Of a DNA stretch of 64,000 bases, positions 18,208-27,370 are shown piece after piece. How positions within the stretch are numbered: the stretch's first letter is position 1; each line of letters opens with the position of its first letter. The notes beneath the pieces are model-generated. The model made no database searches, was not told the DNA's origin, and worked only from the letters and a program-made list of their open reading frames with translations. Origin of the DNA: Pseudoduganella violaceinigra DSM 15887 (GTDB taxonomy: Bacteria > Pseudomonadota > Gammaproteobacteria > Burkholderiales > Burkholderiaceae_D); contig NZ_AUDI01000026.1 in NCBI RefSeq assembly GCF_000425385.1, positions 1 through 64,000 on the forward strand. Direction: 5' to 3'. The translations under genes were made by a program, and so were the position numbers.

Positions 18208-21153
18208 TCAGAACTTGTAGCGGGCGCCAAGCATGTAGCGCGGCCCCGCTTGCGTCACGAACAGCGCCATGGTTTCGGCGCGCCCATGCACGCGCTGGGT
18301 TTCGTTGGTCACGTTAATGGCTTCAAATTGCACGCTGAGCTTCTCGTTGAAGGCATAGCCGACGCTCAAGTCCAACTGGCCGTAGGGCTCCGTATAGTTC
18401 GGGTTGGGGCCGGCGCCGTCGAAGGTCGAAGAGAGGAATTTGTCGCGCCAGTTGTAGGCGGCGCGGATCGACCAGTTCTTGTCCTCGTAGATGCCCACCA
18501 GATTGGCGGAGTTGCTCAAGCCGACCAGGGCAAACTGCTCGCCGACCTTGTAGTTGTCGTACTTCAGCCCGGAGTTGACCCAGGTGTAGTTGGCCGATAC
18601 GCCGAAGCCCGAATCGCCGAACATATGCTGCACATTGATCTCCGCGCCTTTGAGCTTTTCGTTCTTCTGGTTGGCGAAGGAATTGATTTCGAACGACATG
18701 ACCGGGTCGCCCGGCTGGCCGACGATGGTGCCCGTTGCATTGCCGCTGGCGTCGTCCGGCCCGCGCGTCACCCCGGGCGCCGTCGGATGGTTGCGGAAGA
18801 TGTAATTGCGGATGCAGACGCGGTCGGTGCCGCAATTGCCCTGGCTGACCGCCTCGTTCCACAGTGGCCCGCCCACCGGCGTGTGCAGGTTGAACGGCGT
18901 GGCCGTGAACTTCGACTGCCCGGCATAGTTGCTCAGGTCCTTGTGGAACAAGCCGATGGAAGCGAAACTCTGCTGGCCGTAATACCATTCCCACGACAGG
19001 TCCAGGTTCTTCGATTTGACCGGCTTCAGTTGCGGGTTGCCCTGGCTGCCCGTACCGCCGAAATCGCGCCCCAGGCGGTCGAGCGTCATGCCGCCCTGGA
19101 TCTGGTCGTAGCGCGGCCGGCCGATGGTTTCGCCGTAGCTGGCGCGCAGCTTCATGTCGGAGCGGATATCGGCGTCCCAGTCCACGCTTGGCAGCCAGTG
19201 GCTGTATTTGCCGTTCAGCGTGGTGAAGGTCGGATCGCCGAAGCTGAGGGGGAACTCATTGGCCGATACCCAGCTGACGCCCGTTCCGGCCGGCACCAGG
19301 GCGGTCGAATACACCTTGGTCGTCTCATAGCGCACGCCGACATTGGTATGCATCGGGATCGCGGTATTCCAGTCGGTGCCGAACTGCAGATAGCCGCTCT
19401 TGGACTTTTCCGTTGTGCGCTGGTCGGTATCGAAGCTGGACTTCGGCAGGTACATGTCCGGCAAACCGGTGACCTTGGCGGTCAAGGCCCGCAGGTCGGC
19501 GAAATTGAAGGTATAGAACTGGGTGAAGAGGGCCGGGTTGCCGCTGCCGCTGATCTTGTCGAAGTACTGGCGCAGCGACTCCTGGTGAAACATGCTGGCG
19601 GGGTAGTCCGAAGCCTTGGACGCGCCGCCCCAGCTATCGCGCTGTTGGGTGGAGAGCGCCGAGCGGTTTTTCACTTCCGTCGAAGCGAGGCCGAAGTTCA
19701 GGTTCGATGCTGCCAGCAGCTTCATGCTGCCCTTGAATTGGGCCTGGTCGATTTCGCCCTTCATATAGCCGTTCTGGAATACGGAACCGGTCACCTGCTG
19801 CGGCGCCCTGGCAAAGTCGGCGCCCTTGATGCTCAGCACCGGGAAGTCGTCGCGGAAGTCGACCGTGGTATCGCCGCGGCTGAAGCTGGCGCTGCCCAGC
19901 ACATTGCTGGAGCCGAAAGGACTGTCGGCCCTGGAAACCGCGGTCGACTTGTGCATGTCCAGTTCCAGTTTCAAGCCATCCGTCTTCCATGCGGCATTGA
20001 AACCGAGCGATTTGTTGCGCGTCCGGGTGGCGAAGTCGCCGCCGCCCATGGCGATATCGCTGTTTGCCGCGGGCAGCAGTTCGGTGTACATCAAGGGCGC
20101 GGCGACCGGGCCGTTGCTCCAGGTCGAGGTGGACGGGCCGAAATTGAACCAGGCCGACAAGTCCTGACGCCGGGTCTGGATCTTGTTCTCGGAGTAGGTG
20201 TAATCGAGCGTCGTGACCAGTTGCTTGACCGGTGCCCATTGCAGAGTCAATTGGCCGTTGCTGCGCTGGCGCTGCACGCCGTTCATGCTGTAGTTCAGGT
20301 TTTGCGGCAGCTCATAGATGTCGCCGTCCTTCGGATGGTTGGTGGCGCCAGCTTGCGCCACCGGCCCCTCGCTGCCCTTGTAAGGACCGCGCCAGCCGTT
20401 CGATACGGCTGCCTGGTTGAAGCCCAGGTTGCGCTCCTGGTAGCTGGCGCTGAGCGCCGCGCCGAAGCGGTTGTCGTCGAAGGTATTGCTGTAGATGCCG
20501 GAAACTTCAGGCGTGGTGGCGCTGCCGCGTTTCACATCGCCCGGCAGCTTGTTGTGCGAAGTGTCGTGCACCGCCTTGGCGCCGATGCTGGCCACCAGGC
20601 CGGGACGCTCCAGCGGGCGCGCCGTCATCACGTTGACGGTGGCGCCGATACCCCCGGTCGGGGTTTCGGCGCGGCCGGTCTTGTAGACCTGGATCTGGGA
20701 GATCGCCTCCGACGCGAGATTGGCGAAATCGAAGGCGCGGCCATTCAGGTCGCCCAGATTGGAGGTCGGCATCTGGCGGCCGTTCAGCAGGACCAGGTTG
20801 AAGTCGGGCCCGACGCCGCGCACGGTCACCTTGGAGCCTTCGCCGATGGCGCGGTCGATCGACACGCCACTGATACGCTGCAGCGACTCGGCGAGGTTGG
20901 TATCCGGGAACTTGCCGATATCGGCGGCCACAATGCCGTCGACGATGCCGTCGGCATTGCGCTTCAGGTTCATGGAGGAACCCAGGCTGGCGCGCAGGCC
21001 GCTGACAACCACGGTCGCCACGTCGCCGGTATTGGCGGGGGCGGGGGCCCGGCCCTGGTTGGCATCCTGGGCCTGGGCCGGCGCGATCAAGGCCGCGCAG
21101 GCCGCCGCGACGGCAAGGCTCATCAAGGACTGCTTCGCCTTTGGATAGTGCAT
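18208..21153 (-). CDS. TonB-dependent receptor (carbohydrate type)
   Basis: A 981-residue outer-membrane receptor of the large Xanthomonas/Caulobacter-type TonB receptor family used for oligosaccharide uptake. It has a signal peptide ending ALIAPAQAQ, a TonB-box-like DVATVVVSGLR, a plug domain (GVSIDRAIGEGSKVTVRG, LNGRQMP), a long beta-barrel and the terminal aromatic GARYKF. The start is placed at 21153 because the signal peptide begins there and AAGGAGACC precedes it; the reading frame stays open further upstream without a plausible start. A perfect LacI-type operator lies 43-60 nt before the ATG. It is the first gene of the TonB receptor-SapC-cupin operon. Confidence 0.93.
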   Translation of the reverse strand: MHYPKAKQSLMSLAVAAACAALIAPAQAQDANQGRAPAPANTGDVATVVVSGLRASLGSSMNLKRNADGIVDGIVAADIGKFPDTNLAESLQRISGVSIDRAIGEGSKVTVRGVGPDFNLVLLNGRQMPTSNLGDLNGRAFDFANLASEAISQIQVYKTGRAETPTGGIGATVNVMTARPLERPGLVASIGAKAVHDTSHNKLPGDVKRGSATTPEVSGIYSNTFDDNRFGAALSASYQERNLGFNQAAVSNGWRGPYKGSEGPVAQAGATNHPKDGDIYELPQNLNYSMNGVQRQRSNGQLTLQWAPVKQLVTTLDYTYSENKIQTRRQDLSAWFNFGPSTSTWSNGPVAAPLMYTELLPAANSDIAMGGGDFATRTRNKSLGFNAAWKTDGLKLELDMHKSTAVSRADSPFGSSNVLGSASFSRGDTTVDFRDDFPVLSIKGADFARAPQQVTGSVFQNGYMKGEIDQAQFKGSMKLLAASNLNFGLASTEVKNRSALSTQQRDSWGGASKASDYPASMFHQESLRQYFDKISGSGNPALFTQFYTFNFADLRALTAKVTGLPDMYLPKSSFDTDQRTTEKSKSGYLQFGTDWNTAIPMHTNVGVRYETTKVYSTALVPAGTGVSWVSANEFPLSFGDPTFTTLNGKYSHWLPSVDWDADIRSDMKLRASYGETIGRPRYDQIQGGMTLDRLGRDFGGTGSQGNPQLKPVKSKNLDLSWEWYYGQQSFASIGLFHKDLSNYAGQSKFTATPFNLHTPVGGPLWNEAVSQGNCGTDRVCIRNYIFRNHPTAPGVTRGPDDASGNATGTIVGQPGDPVMSFEINSFANQKNEKLKGAEINVQHMFGDSGFGVSANYTWVNSGLKYDNYKVGEQFALVGLSNSANLVGIYEDKNWSIRAAYNWRDKFLSSTFDGAGPNPNYTEPYGQLDLSVGYAFNEKLSVQFEAINVTNETQRVHGRAETMALFVTQAGPRYMLGARYKF

Positions 21154-21195
21154 TTGGTCTCCTTGGTTCTTATAGTCTGGCCGCGTCCCGGTAAG

Positions 21196-21213
21196 TATGG
21201 AAACGTTTCCATA
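21196..21213 (-). promoter_or_regulatory. LacI-type operator O1 of the TonB receptor operon
   Basis: A perfect 18-bp palindrome, TATGGAAACGTTTCCATA, 43 nt before the receptor start. It is the best-conserved of the five operators and sits where promoter or 5' leader is expected. Confidence 0.85.
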
Positions 21214-21301
21214 TTGTGTTTCAAATACTAGGGGCGGCAAAATCGATTGTCAATAAATTACGTCGGGAAGCGGCAGGAAGTGTGGGGTTTTCATCGTCAA
21301 A

Positions 21302-21317
21302 ATGGAAACGTTTCCAC
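21302..21317 (-). promoter_or_regulatory. LacI-type operator O2
   Basis: The perfect 14-bp core TGGAAACGTTTCCA occupies 21303-21316, 105-107 bp from O1 centre to centre (about ten helical turns). That spacing would allow repressor-mediated looping, which is inference. Confidence 0.8.
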
Positions 21318-21387
21318 TGACAGGGAAAATATAGCACCGTTCAAATTTTTGAGTCAACGGCTTTTCCGTATCGCCGATGCAACGAAT

Positions 21388-21403
21388 TTGGCAACGTTTC
21401 CAA
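21388..21403 (-). promoter_or_regulatory. LacI-type operator O3
   Basis: TTGGCAACGTTTCCAA has one mismatch from a perfect palindrome. It resembles the site at 6151 and lies about 86 bp from O2. Confidence 0.75.
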
Positions 21404-21725
21404 GGCGATTTTGCTGCGGTGAACGGGCTTGCCGTGCGCCAGAGGGGATTCATTGAATGTACTATTCATATGAAAGTGTTGGCTTTCCACGCGCCCGGCA
21501 AAGACATCCTGGTATCTCGCAAGGGTGACTAATGGTACACTCAATGCATGAATGCAACCATTCTTGCCGCGATCATATGGACTGCGGCACGTTGTTCTGT
21601 CGGCGAGCTGGCAGGCGACGCTCGTCGGTAAGATCGCTTTGCACGCGTGTTCAGCATGGCTGAATCACGCCATGATTGTGGCGCACACTGGAAGGCGGCA
21701 CACCAGGCGCCTGTCTGGAGGAATC
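21404..21725. other. Intergenic stretch between the receptor operon and DUF2868 gene
   Basis: About 320 bp with no supported gene. Open frames here are short, begin in the middle of non-coding sequence and lack ribosome binding sites. The right part should hold the promoter of the DUF2868 gene, but I see no convincing -35/-10 pair. No repeat or RNA element was recognised. Confidence 0.5.
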
Positions 21726-23132
21726 ATGAACGAGAAAACGGCACGGGCAATCCTGCTGGTCAAAGCGATTGAAGAAGCGGACCAGCAACAGGACGTACTG
21801 ACCGAAGATGATCGCAAATTTGCCAGCCGCACTGCGCGCGAGTTGGCGCACTGGCAGGCGGCTGAATCGCGCAATGCCGCCACACTCCCGGATTTCCTCT
21901 ACCAGCGCGCCGAGCAGCTGCTCAAACGCCTGACGGCGCGCCATAAACTCTTTGCCTCGGTTGCCCAGGGCCATAGCGGCATGTGGGGCGCCAGCTGGCT
22001 GCTGCCGATCGTGGCGCTGCTGGTGGGCGCCATGGCCGAACGTTTCGGCGACCCGCACCGGGTTGACCTGCTGTCCTTCCCGCTGCTGGGCATCATTGCC
22101 TGGAATATGCTGGCGTATCTCCTGATCCTCGGCTGGGCGCTGGCGCCTTCCCGGCGCGCCGGCCTGCGGCGCGCGATGGCCAACCGCATGGCCCTGGGGG
22201 GCGCCCATGTACCGCGCCGCCTGCCGCATGCGCTGGCCGGCGGCGTGCTGCAATTCATGGTGGACTGGGCCCGCCTGGGCGCGCGCCTGAACCTGGCCCG
22301 CATTGCGCGCATCCTGCATTGGTCGGCCGCGGCCTTTGCGATCGGTGCGGCGCTGTCGCTGTATGCGCGCGGCATCCTGTCGCTGTACGCGACGGGATGG
22401 GAGAGCACGTTTCTGAATGCGAGCCAGGTGCATCGCTTGCTGTCGCTCGTCTTTACCCCGGCCGAAAAGCTGTTCGGCCTGGAGGGCTTCACGCTGGACG
22501 AGGTGATGGGCTTGCAGAACTGGAGCGACGCGCGCTTCGGGAACGGCGCGCGCTGGGTCCATCTTTATTCCGCCAGCCTGCTGCTGTACGTGGTGGTGCC
22601 GCGCATGGTACTGGGCGCGCTGGCCGCGGCGCGCGTGATCTGGCTGCGCCAGCGCTTCCCGCTCGATCTTGAGCAGCCGTATTTCCACCAGTTGTCGGTG
22701 GCGGCCGGCGGCGAGCCGGGCATGCTGCGTGTGCTGCCTTACAGCCTCACGGTGGACGAGGCGCGCAGCAAAGGACTGGATTCCGTGGCCCAGGAAATGC
22801 TGGGCGAGCAGGCGCGCGTGCGGCTGCTGCCTGCCGCGGCCTACGGCAGCGAGGCGCCGCCCCTTGAGGCGGGCGAAGGCGTGACAAACGCGGTGTTGTT
22901 CGGCATCGCCGCCACGCCGGAACAGGAGAACCACGGCGTCTTCCTGGCCGCGCTGGGACGGGGCAAGCGCCTGGTGGCGCTGCTCGACCAGTCAGCCCTT
23001 GCCGCACGCACGGATGCCGGACGATTGAGCGAGCGGGTAGAATTGTGGCGGGAATTCTGTATTCTGCACGGCGCCGAGCCCATGGTGGTGGACTTGCTGG
23101 CGCCGGAAGCCATGAAAGGTCAACCTGCATGA
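21726..23132 (+). CDS. DUF2868 domain membrane protein
   Basis: A 468-residue protein of the DUF2868 family, function unknown. It begins with a charged N-terminal region (MNEKTARAILLVKAIEEADQ) and then has about four hydrophobic segments between residues 90 and 320. A soluble C-terminal region ends the protein. The start is set by CTGGAGG just before ATG at 21726, although the frame is open further upstream. It overlaps the GTPase gene as ATGA; the two families commonly occur as a pair, suggesting a membrane component and its GTPase switch. Confidence 0.85.
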   Translation: MNEKTARAILLVKAIEEADQQQDVLTEDDRKFASRTARELAHWQAAESRNAATLPDFLYQRAEQLLKRLTARHKLFASVAQGHSGMWGASWLLPIVALLVGAMAERFGDPHRVDLLSFPLLGIIAWNMLAYLLILGWALAPSRRAGLRRAMANRMALGGAHVPRRLPHALAGGVLQFMVDWARLGARLNLARIARILHWSAAAFAIGAALSLYARGILSLYATGWESTFLNASQVHRLLSLVFTPAEKLFGLEGFTLDEVMGLQNWSDARFGNGARWVHLYSASLLLYVVVPRMVLGALAAARVIWLRQRFPLDLEQPYFHQLSVAAGGEPGMLRVLPYSLTVDEARSKGLDSVAQEMLGEQARVRLLPAAAYGSEAPPLEAGEGVTNAVLFGIAATPEQENHGVFLAALGRGKRLVALLDQSALAARTDAGRLSERVELWREFCILHGAEPMVVDLLAPEAMKGQPA

Positions 23133-24622
23133 GTGGTGCCCCGGTCACCATCCAGCTTGCGCTGGTATCGCACACCAATAATGGCAAGACCACGCTGGCG
23201 CGCACCCTGCTGGGGGCCGACGTCGGCGAAGTGCGCGACGCGGCCCACGTCACGGCCTTGGCGACGCCGCATGCGCTGATGGCGACGCCGAACGGCGACC
23301 GCCTGGTGCTGTGGGATACGCCGGGCTTCGGCGATTCCGTGCGCCTGATGAAGCGCCTGGCCATGGCGGGCAACCCGCTTGGCTGGTTCCTGCGCGAAGT
23401 CCTGGACCGCTACCGCGACCGGCCGTTCTGGCTCAGCCAGCAGGCCCTGCGCACCGCGCGCGATGAAGCGGACGTCGTGCTCTATCTCGTCAACTCTGCG
23501 GAGAGCCCGGCCGATGCCGGCTATATTCCCGCTGAAATGCGCATTCTCGACTGGCTGCAAAAACCGGTGCTGGTGCTGTTGAACCAGATGGGACCACCGC
23601 GCCCGCTGCCGGAAGAACAGGCCGAGCTCCTGCGCTGGAAGGACTTCATGCTGCAGTTCGGCCAGGTGCGCGAAGTGCTGCCGCTGGACGCCTTCGCCCG
23701 CTGCTGGGTGCACGAGCGGGTCTTTTACGATGCGCTGGGCGCCCTGGTCGGTCCGGCCAAGCAGGCCGGCTATGAGCGCCTGTTCTCGGTATGGGAAGAC
23801 ACCAATGCGCGCCGCTTCAAGCAATCGATGGCGGTGATGGCGCACCAGCTGGCCGATGCGGCCCACGACAAGCAGATCGTGGAGACGGTGGAGCGCGGCG
23901 TGATCGCCTCGGCGCTGAAAATCATCGGCATCGGCAAGGGCGCGGACCGCAAGCGGCAGGAGCGCGCCATGAATACCCTGGTGGCGCGCCTCAACCTGTC
24001 GATCGGCCAGGCCACCGTCAACCTGCTGGCGCTGCACAAGCTCGATCCCAGCGAGGCGCCGAAGATCAATGCCCGGGTCAGCAATAACTTCGTGGTGCTG
24101 GCACCCGTCGACAAGGGGCAGGCCGCGCTGCTGGGCGCGATCGTGTCCGGTGCCGCCACCGGCTTTTCGGCCGACCTGGCGGCCGGCGGCCTGACGCTGG
24201 GCACTGGGGCGCTGCTGGGCGGCGTGATCGGCGCGCTGACCTTCGCCGGCGCGGCATGGGGCTTCAATGTCGGCATGGACCGCGAGGTGCCGATCATCAC
24301 GCTGTCCGAAGATTTTCTGCGCACCCTGTTGATATCCAGCGTGCTGCGCTACCTCGCGGTGGCGCATTTCGGCCGCGGCCGCGGCAACTTCGTCGAAAGT
24401 GAGGCGCCGCCTTTCTGGCAGGAAGAGGTGGAGCAGGCGGTGGCCTTGCATGACGCCGAAGTCGCCGCCCTGTGGCCGACTCTGCGCGGACAGGAAGAGC
24501 GCGACCTGGCGCCGGCCAGCGCCGTGATCACCGCGATCGCGGCCCACGTGCTGGCGCGGCTCTACCCCGAAGGTCAGGCGGCGAACCCGCCGTCGATATT
24601 GAGGCCGGCGCCCGTCACGTAA
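23129..24622 (+). CDS. GTPase with DUF3482 domain
   Basis: A 497-residue P-loop GTPase. G1 is LVSHTNNGKTTLAR (residues 12-25; the usual first Gly of the P-loop is replaced by Ser14), G3 is WDTPGFGDS and the G4 position reads LLNQMG rather than NKxD. The C-terminal half is the DUF3482 domain, with a glycine-rich hydrophobic hairpin (ADLAAGGLTLGTGALLGG) likely to touch a membrane. The start overlaps the DUF2868 stop. The last 49 bp overlap the 3' end of the convergent SDR gene. The cellular role is unknown. Confidence 0.85.
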   Translation: MSGAPVTIQLALVSHTNNGKTTLARTLLGADVGEVRDAAHVTALATPHALMATPNGDRLVLWDTPGFGDSVRLMKRLAMAGNPLGWFLREVLDRYRDRPFWLSQQALRTARDEADVVLYLVNSAESPADAGYIPAEMRILDWLQKPVLVLLNQMGPPRPLPEEQAELLRWKDFMLQFGQVREVLPLDAFARCWVHERVFYDALGALVGPAKQAGYERLFSVWEDTNARRFKQSMAVMAHQLADAAHDKQIVETVERGVIASALKIIGIGKGADRKRQERAMNTLVARLNLSIGQATVNLLALHKLDPSEAPKINARVSNNFVVLAPVDKGQAALLGAIVSGAATGFSADLAAGGLTLGTGALLGGVIGALTFAGAAWGFNVGMDREVPIITLSEDFLRTLLISSVLRYLAVAHFGRGRGNFVESEAPPFWQEEVEQAVALHDAEVAALWPTLRGQEERDLAPASAVITAIAAHVLARLYPEGQAANPPSILRPAPVT

Positions 24623-25302
24623 GCCGCTTCCTCGCTGGCCAGGTAGGCCACCATCGCGGCAATCTCCTCGCCGCGCGCATGGCGCTTGATCGCCATCAGC
24701 TCGTGCAGCGCTTTGGCGAAGTCGCTGTGCGCCGGGTTCATCTCGGTATCCACCGGACCAGGCTGCACATTATTGATGGTGATGCCGCGCGGCCCCAGGT
24801 CGCGCGCCAGGCCCTGCACCATGCCGGTCAGCGCCGACTTGCTCATCGCGTAGATCGACCCGCCGGGGAAGGGCATGCGCTCGGCATTGGTGGAGCCGAT
24901 ATTGATCACGCGGCCACCGGCTTTCATGTGCGCCACCGCCGCCTGCGTGGCCGCGAACACGCCGCGTACATTGACGGCGATGGTCTGGTCGAAGGCCTCC
25001 AGCGTCAGCTCCGAGACGTCGCCCAGGTGCAGCACGCCGGCGTTGTTGACCAGGATGTCGAGGCGGCCGAAGCGGCGCGCCACCTCGTCGATGGCGGCGC
25101 GCGTGGCGGCGGCGTCGGCGGCATCGACCTTCAGCGCGAGCGCCTGGCCGCCGGCGGCTGCGATCTCGCCGGCCAGGGCATCGGCTGCCGCGCCCGAGTT
25201 CTGGTACGTGAAGGCGACGGTGGCGCCGTCCTTGGCCAGGCGGCGCACGATGGCGGCGCCGATGCCGCGGGAACCACCGGTGACGAATGCGATCTTGTTC
25301 AT
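24574..25302 (-). CDS. SDR family NAD(P)-dependent oxidoreductase
   Basis: A 242-residue classical short-chain dehydrogenase. The cofactor motif TGGSRGIG spans residues 8-15, with NNAG at 86-89, catalytic Ser137, and Tyr151-x3-Lys155 (YAMSK). It is closest in style to FabG-like 3-oxoacyl reductases and sugar/quinone reductases; the substrate is not predictable. ATG at 25302 has AAGGAG upstream and begins directly with the Rossmann strand. The gene is divergent from a LysR regulator 95 bp away, which probably controls it. Confidence 0.9.
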   Translation of the reverse strand: MNKIAFVTGGSRGIGAAIVRRLAKDGATVAFTYQNSGAAADALAGEIAAAGGQALALKVDAADAAATRAAIDEVARRFGRLDILVNNAGVLHLGDVSELTLEAFDQTIAVNVRGVFAATQAAVAHMKAGGRVINIGSTNAERMPFPGGSIYAMSKSALTGMVQGLARDLGPRGITINNVQPGPVDTEMNPAHSDFAKALHELMAIKRHARGEEIAAMVAYLASEEAAYVTGAGLNIDGGFAA

Positions 25303-25397
25303 GTTGTGCTCCTTGGGAATGGGGTTGGTATGGAGCCAGTATGACCTTGGCATTGCATGCTGACTAGGTGGTAATATCGACTATCACTTTCAACTGA

Positions 25398-26330
25398 ATG
25401 TATCAAATGCTGCCGCTGAATTTGCTTGAATCCTTCCTGCAGAGCGCCGAGGGCGCGGGCTTTTCCGAGGCGGCGCGCCGCCTCGGCCTGAGCCCGGCTG
25501 CCGTCAGCAAGAATGTGGCGCGGCTGGAAGCGCGCCTCGGCGTGCGCCTGTTCCAGCGCAGCACGCGGCGCCTGGCGCTGACCGAGGCCGGTGAGCGCCT
25601 GCTGCGGCAGGTGCGCGGCCCGCTGGCCGAGCTGCAGGGCGCCATCGCCGGCGCCGCCCAGGATGCGGGCGAGCCGGCCGGCACGCTCAAGGTGGCGATG
25701 GCGCATGGGGTGGGGCGCATGTACATCCTGCCGCTGCTGAAAGGCTTCCTTGAGCGCTATCCCGGCGTGCAGCACGACTGGCGCTTCGACAACCGCACGG
25801 TGGACCTGATCGGGGAGGGCTACGACGTGGCCATCGCCGGCGGCATCGAGCTGGCGCCCGGCGTGGTGGCGCGGGAACTCGGGCGCCCGCGCATCCTGCT
25901 CGCTGCCGCGCCGTCCTACCTGGCCGGACGCCAGCGGCCGCGCCATCCATCCGAGCTGGCTGGCTGGGAAGGCATCGCCCGCCGTTCGGCCGAAACCGGC
26001 CGCCTGCGCGACTACCTGCTGCGCAACGCCGCCGGCGAGGAAGCCGTGGCGGAATTCCGCACCGTCGCCACCTTCGACGACCCGGAAGCGATGGCGCAGG
26101 CCGTCTGCATGGGGCTGGGCGTGGCGCTGTTGCCGGCGCCCCACGCCGCGCCGCTGCTCGAAGCGGGCCAGCTGGTGCGCCTGCTGCCCGAATGGCATGC
26201 CGAGGTCGGGCCGCTATCGATCTACTATTCGAGCAAGCAGCTGCTGCCGGCCAAGACGCGCGCCTTTGTCGACTACCTGCTGGAACAGATGCAGGCGATG
26301 GACTTTGCGGGGCGTCTCGACAGGCTCTGA
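25398..26330 (+). CDS. LysR family transcriptional regulator
   Basis: A 310-residue LysR-type regulator. The helix-turn-helix occupies residues about 5-65 (LNLLESFLQSAEGAGFSEAA, LGLSPAAVSKNVARLEARLG), followed by the effector-binding domain. The sequence resembles the CrgA/DsdC-like group that often regulates a divergent oxidoreductase. The start could also be ATG at 25407. Its site is expected in the 95-bp gap to the SDR gene. Confidence 0.92.
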   Translation: MYQMLPLNLLESFLQSAEGAGFSEAARRLGLSPAAVSKNVARLEARLGVRLFQRSTRRLALTEAGERLLRQVRGPLAELQGAIAGAAQDAGEPAGTLKVAMAHGVGRMYILPLLKGFLERYPGVQHDWRFDNRTVDLIGEGYDVAIAGGIELAPGVVARELGRPRILLAAAPSYLAGRQRPRHPSELAGWEGIARRSAETGRLRDYLLRNAAGEEAVAEFRTVATFDDPEAMAQAVCMGLGVALLPAPHAAPLLEAGQLVRLLPEWHAEVGPLSIYYSSKQLLPAKTRAFVDYLLEQMQAMDFAGRLDRL

Positions 26331-26381
26331 CGGATCACGGTAATATTGGTTTCCAATTCATCAGCGATAGGGGTGCCTTCC

Positions 26382-27305
26382 ATGAAGTTCCGCCTAGTGA
26401 CCCGCAGTGATTTTGATGGCCTGGTGTGCGCGGTGCTGCTCAAGCACCTGGACCTGATCGACGAGATCCTGTTCGTGCACCCCAAGGATATGCAGGATGG
26501 GAAAATCGCCATCAGTTCGCGCGATATCACCACCAACCTTCCCTACGTTTCGGGCGCCCATCTGGCCTTCGACCACCACCTGTCGGAAACCATCCGCAAC
26601 ACGGGCGACCGCCAGAACCACATCATCGATCCCAGCGCGCCTTCCGCGGCACGCGTGGTGTACGACTACTACGGCGGCGGCAACAAGTTCCCCGCAGCGT
26701 GGAACGATATGATGCTGGCGGTGGACAAGGGCGATTCCGCGCAGTTCAACCGCGAGGAAATACTCAACCCGCAAGGCTGGAACCTGCTGAACTTCCTGAT
26801 GGACGCGCGGACCGGCCTGGGGCGCTTCCGCGACTTCCGCATCTCGAACTACAACCTGATGATGGACCTGATTTCCTATTGCCGCTCGCATTCGATCGAC
26901 GAAATCATGGCGCTGCCGGATGTGAAGGAGCGCAGCGAGCTGTATTTCGACCACGCCGAAAAGTGCAAGGAGCAGATTCGCCGCTGTTCAACCGTGCATA
27001 AAAACCTGGTGGTGCTGGACTTGCGCAACGAGGAAACGATTTATGCGGGTAACCGTTTTGTCATCTATGCCCTGTATCCTGAGCAGAATATCTCGATCCA
27101 CGTGCTGTGGGGGCTGAAGAACCAGAATACGGTGTTCGCGACCGGTAAATCGATCCTGAACCGGACGTCGAAGACGAATATCGGCGCGCTGATGCTGGAG
27201 TACGGCGGCGGCGGGCATGAAAATGCCGGCACATGCCAGGTGGAGAACGCGATGGCGGAGGATGTGCTGGGCGCCCTGGTGGTGCGCATCAACAAAGAGG
27301 GCTAG
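26382..27305 (+). CDS. DHH family phosphoesterase / exopolyphosphatase-like protein
   Basis: A 307-residue protein with DHH superfamily motifs. These are RSDFDGLVCAVLL (motif I) near the N terminus, AFDHHLSET (DHH motif) and the DHHA1-type GGGGHENAGTCQ near the C terminus. Members hydrolyse phosphodiesters or polyphosphate with Mn2+; the substrate here is not known. ATG at 26382 is preferred because the fold begins at KFRLVTRSD and AGGGG lies a few nt upstream; an alternative start is 26346. Confidence 0.85.
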   Translation: MKFRLVTRSDFDGLVCAVLLKHLDLIDEILFVHPKDMQDGKIAISSRDITTNLPYVSGAHLAFDHHLSETIRNTGDRQNHIIDPSAPSAARVVYDYYGGGNKFPAAWNDMMLAVDKGDSAQFNREEILNPQGWNLLNFLMDARTGLGRFRDFRISNYNLMMDLISYCRSHSIDEIMALPDVKERSELYFDHAEKCKEQIRRCSTVHKNLVVLDLRNEETIYAGNRFVIYALYPEQNISIHVLWGLKNQNTVFATGKSILNRTSKTNIGALMLEYGGGGHENAGTCQVENAMAEDVLGALVVRINKEG

Positions 27306-27356
27306 AACCGATAGGGCGGTGTCCGACCCTGCGGGTCAGACACCGAAGTAGCGGTT
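27306..27356. repeat. Intergenic palindromic repeat (GTGTCTGACCC family), copy 1
   Basis: A 12-bp stem with one mismatch (GGTGTCCGACCC / GGGTCAGACACC, loop TGC) is flanked by AACCG and CGGTT. The same unit recurs at 56523, 58896 and 58948. It sits between the ends of two convergent genes and may also stop transcription. Confidence 0.8.
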
Positions 27357-27370
27357 TTAAGCAAGCTGTA

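Noticed and set aside
18205..21231. 1008-residue open frame opposite the TonB receptor
   Set aside because: The minus-strand frame encodes a clear receptor with signal peptide and plug motifs. The plus-strand frame is an Ala/Gly/Val/Arg-rich mirror without a start context.
6132..21403. CcpA-type cre sites
   Set aside because: The palindromes resemble LacI-superfamily sites in general, but catabolite repression by CcpA is a Firmicutes system. A local LacI regulator is the simpler explanation.
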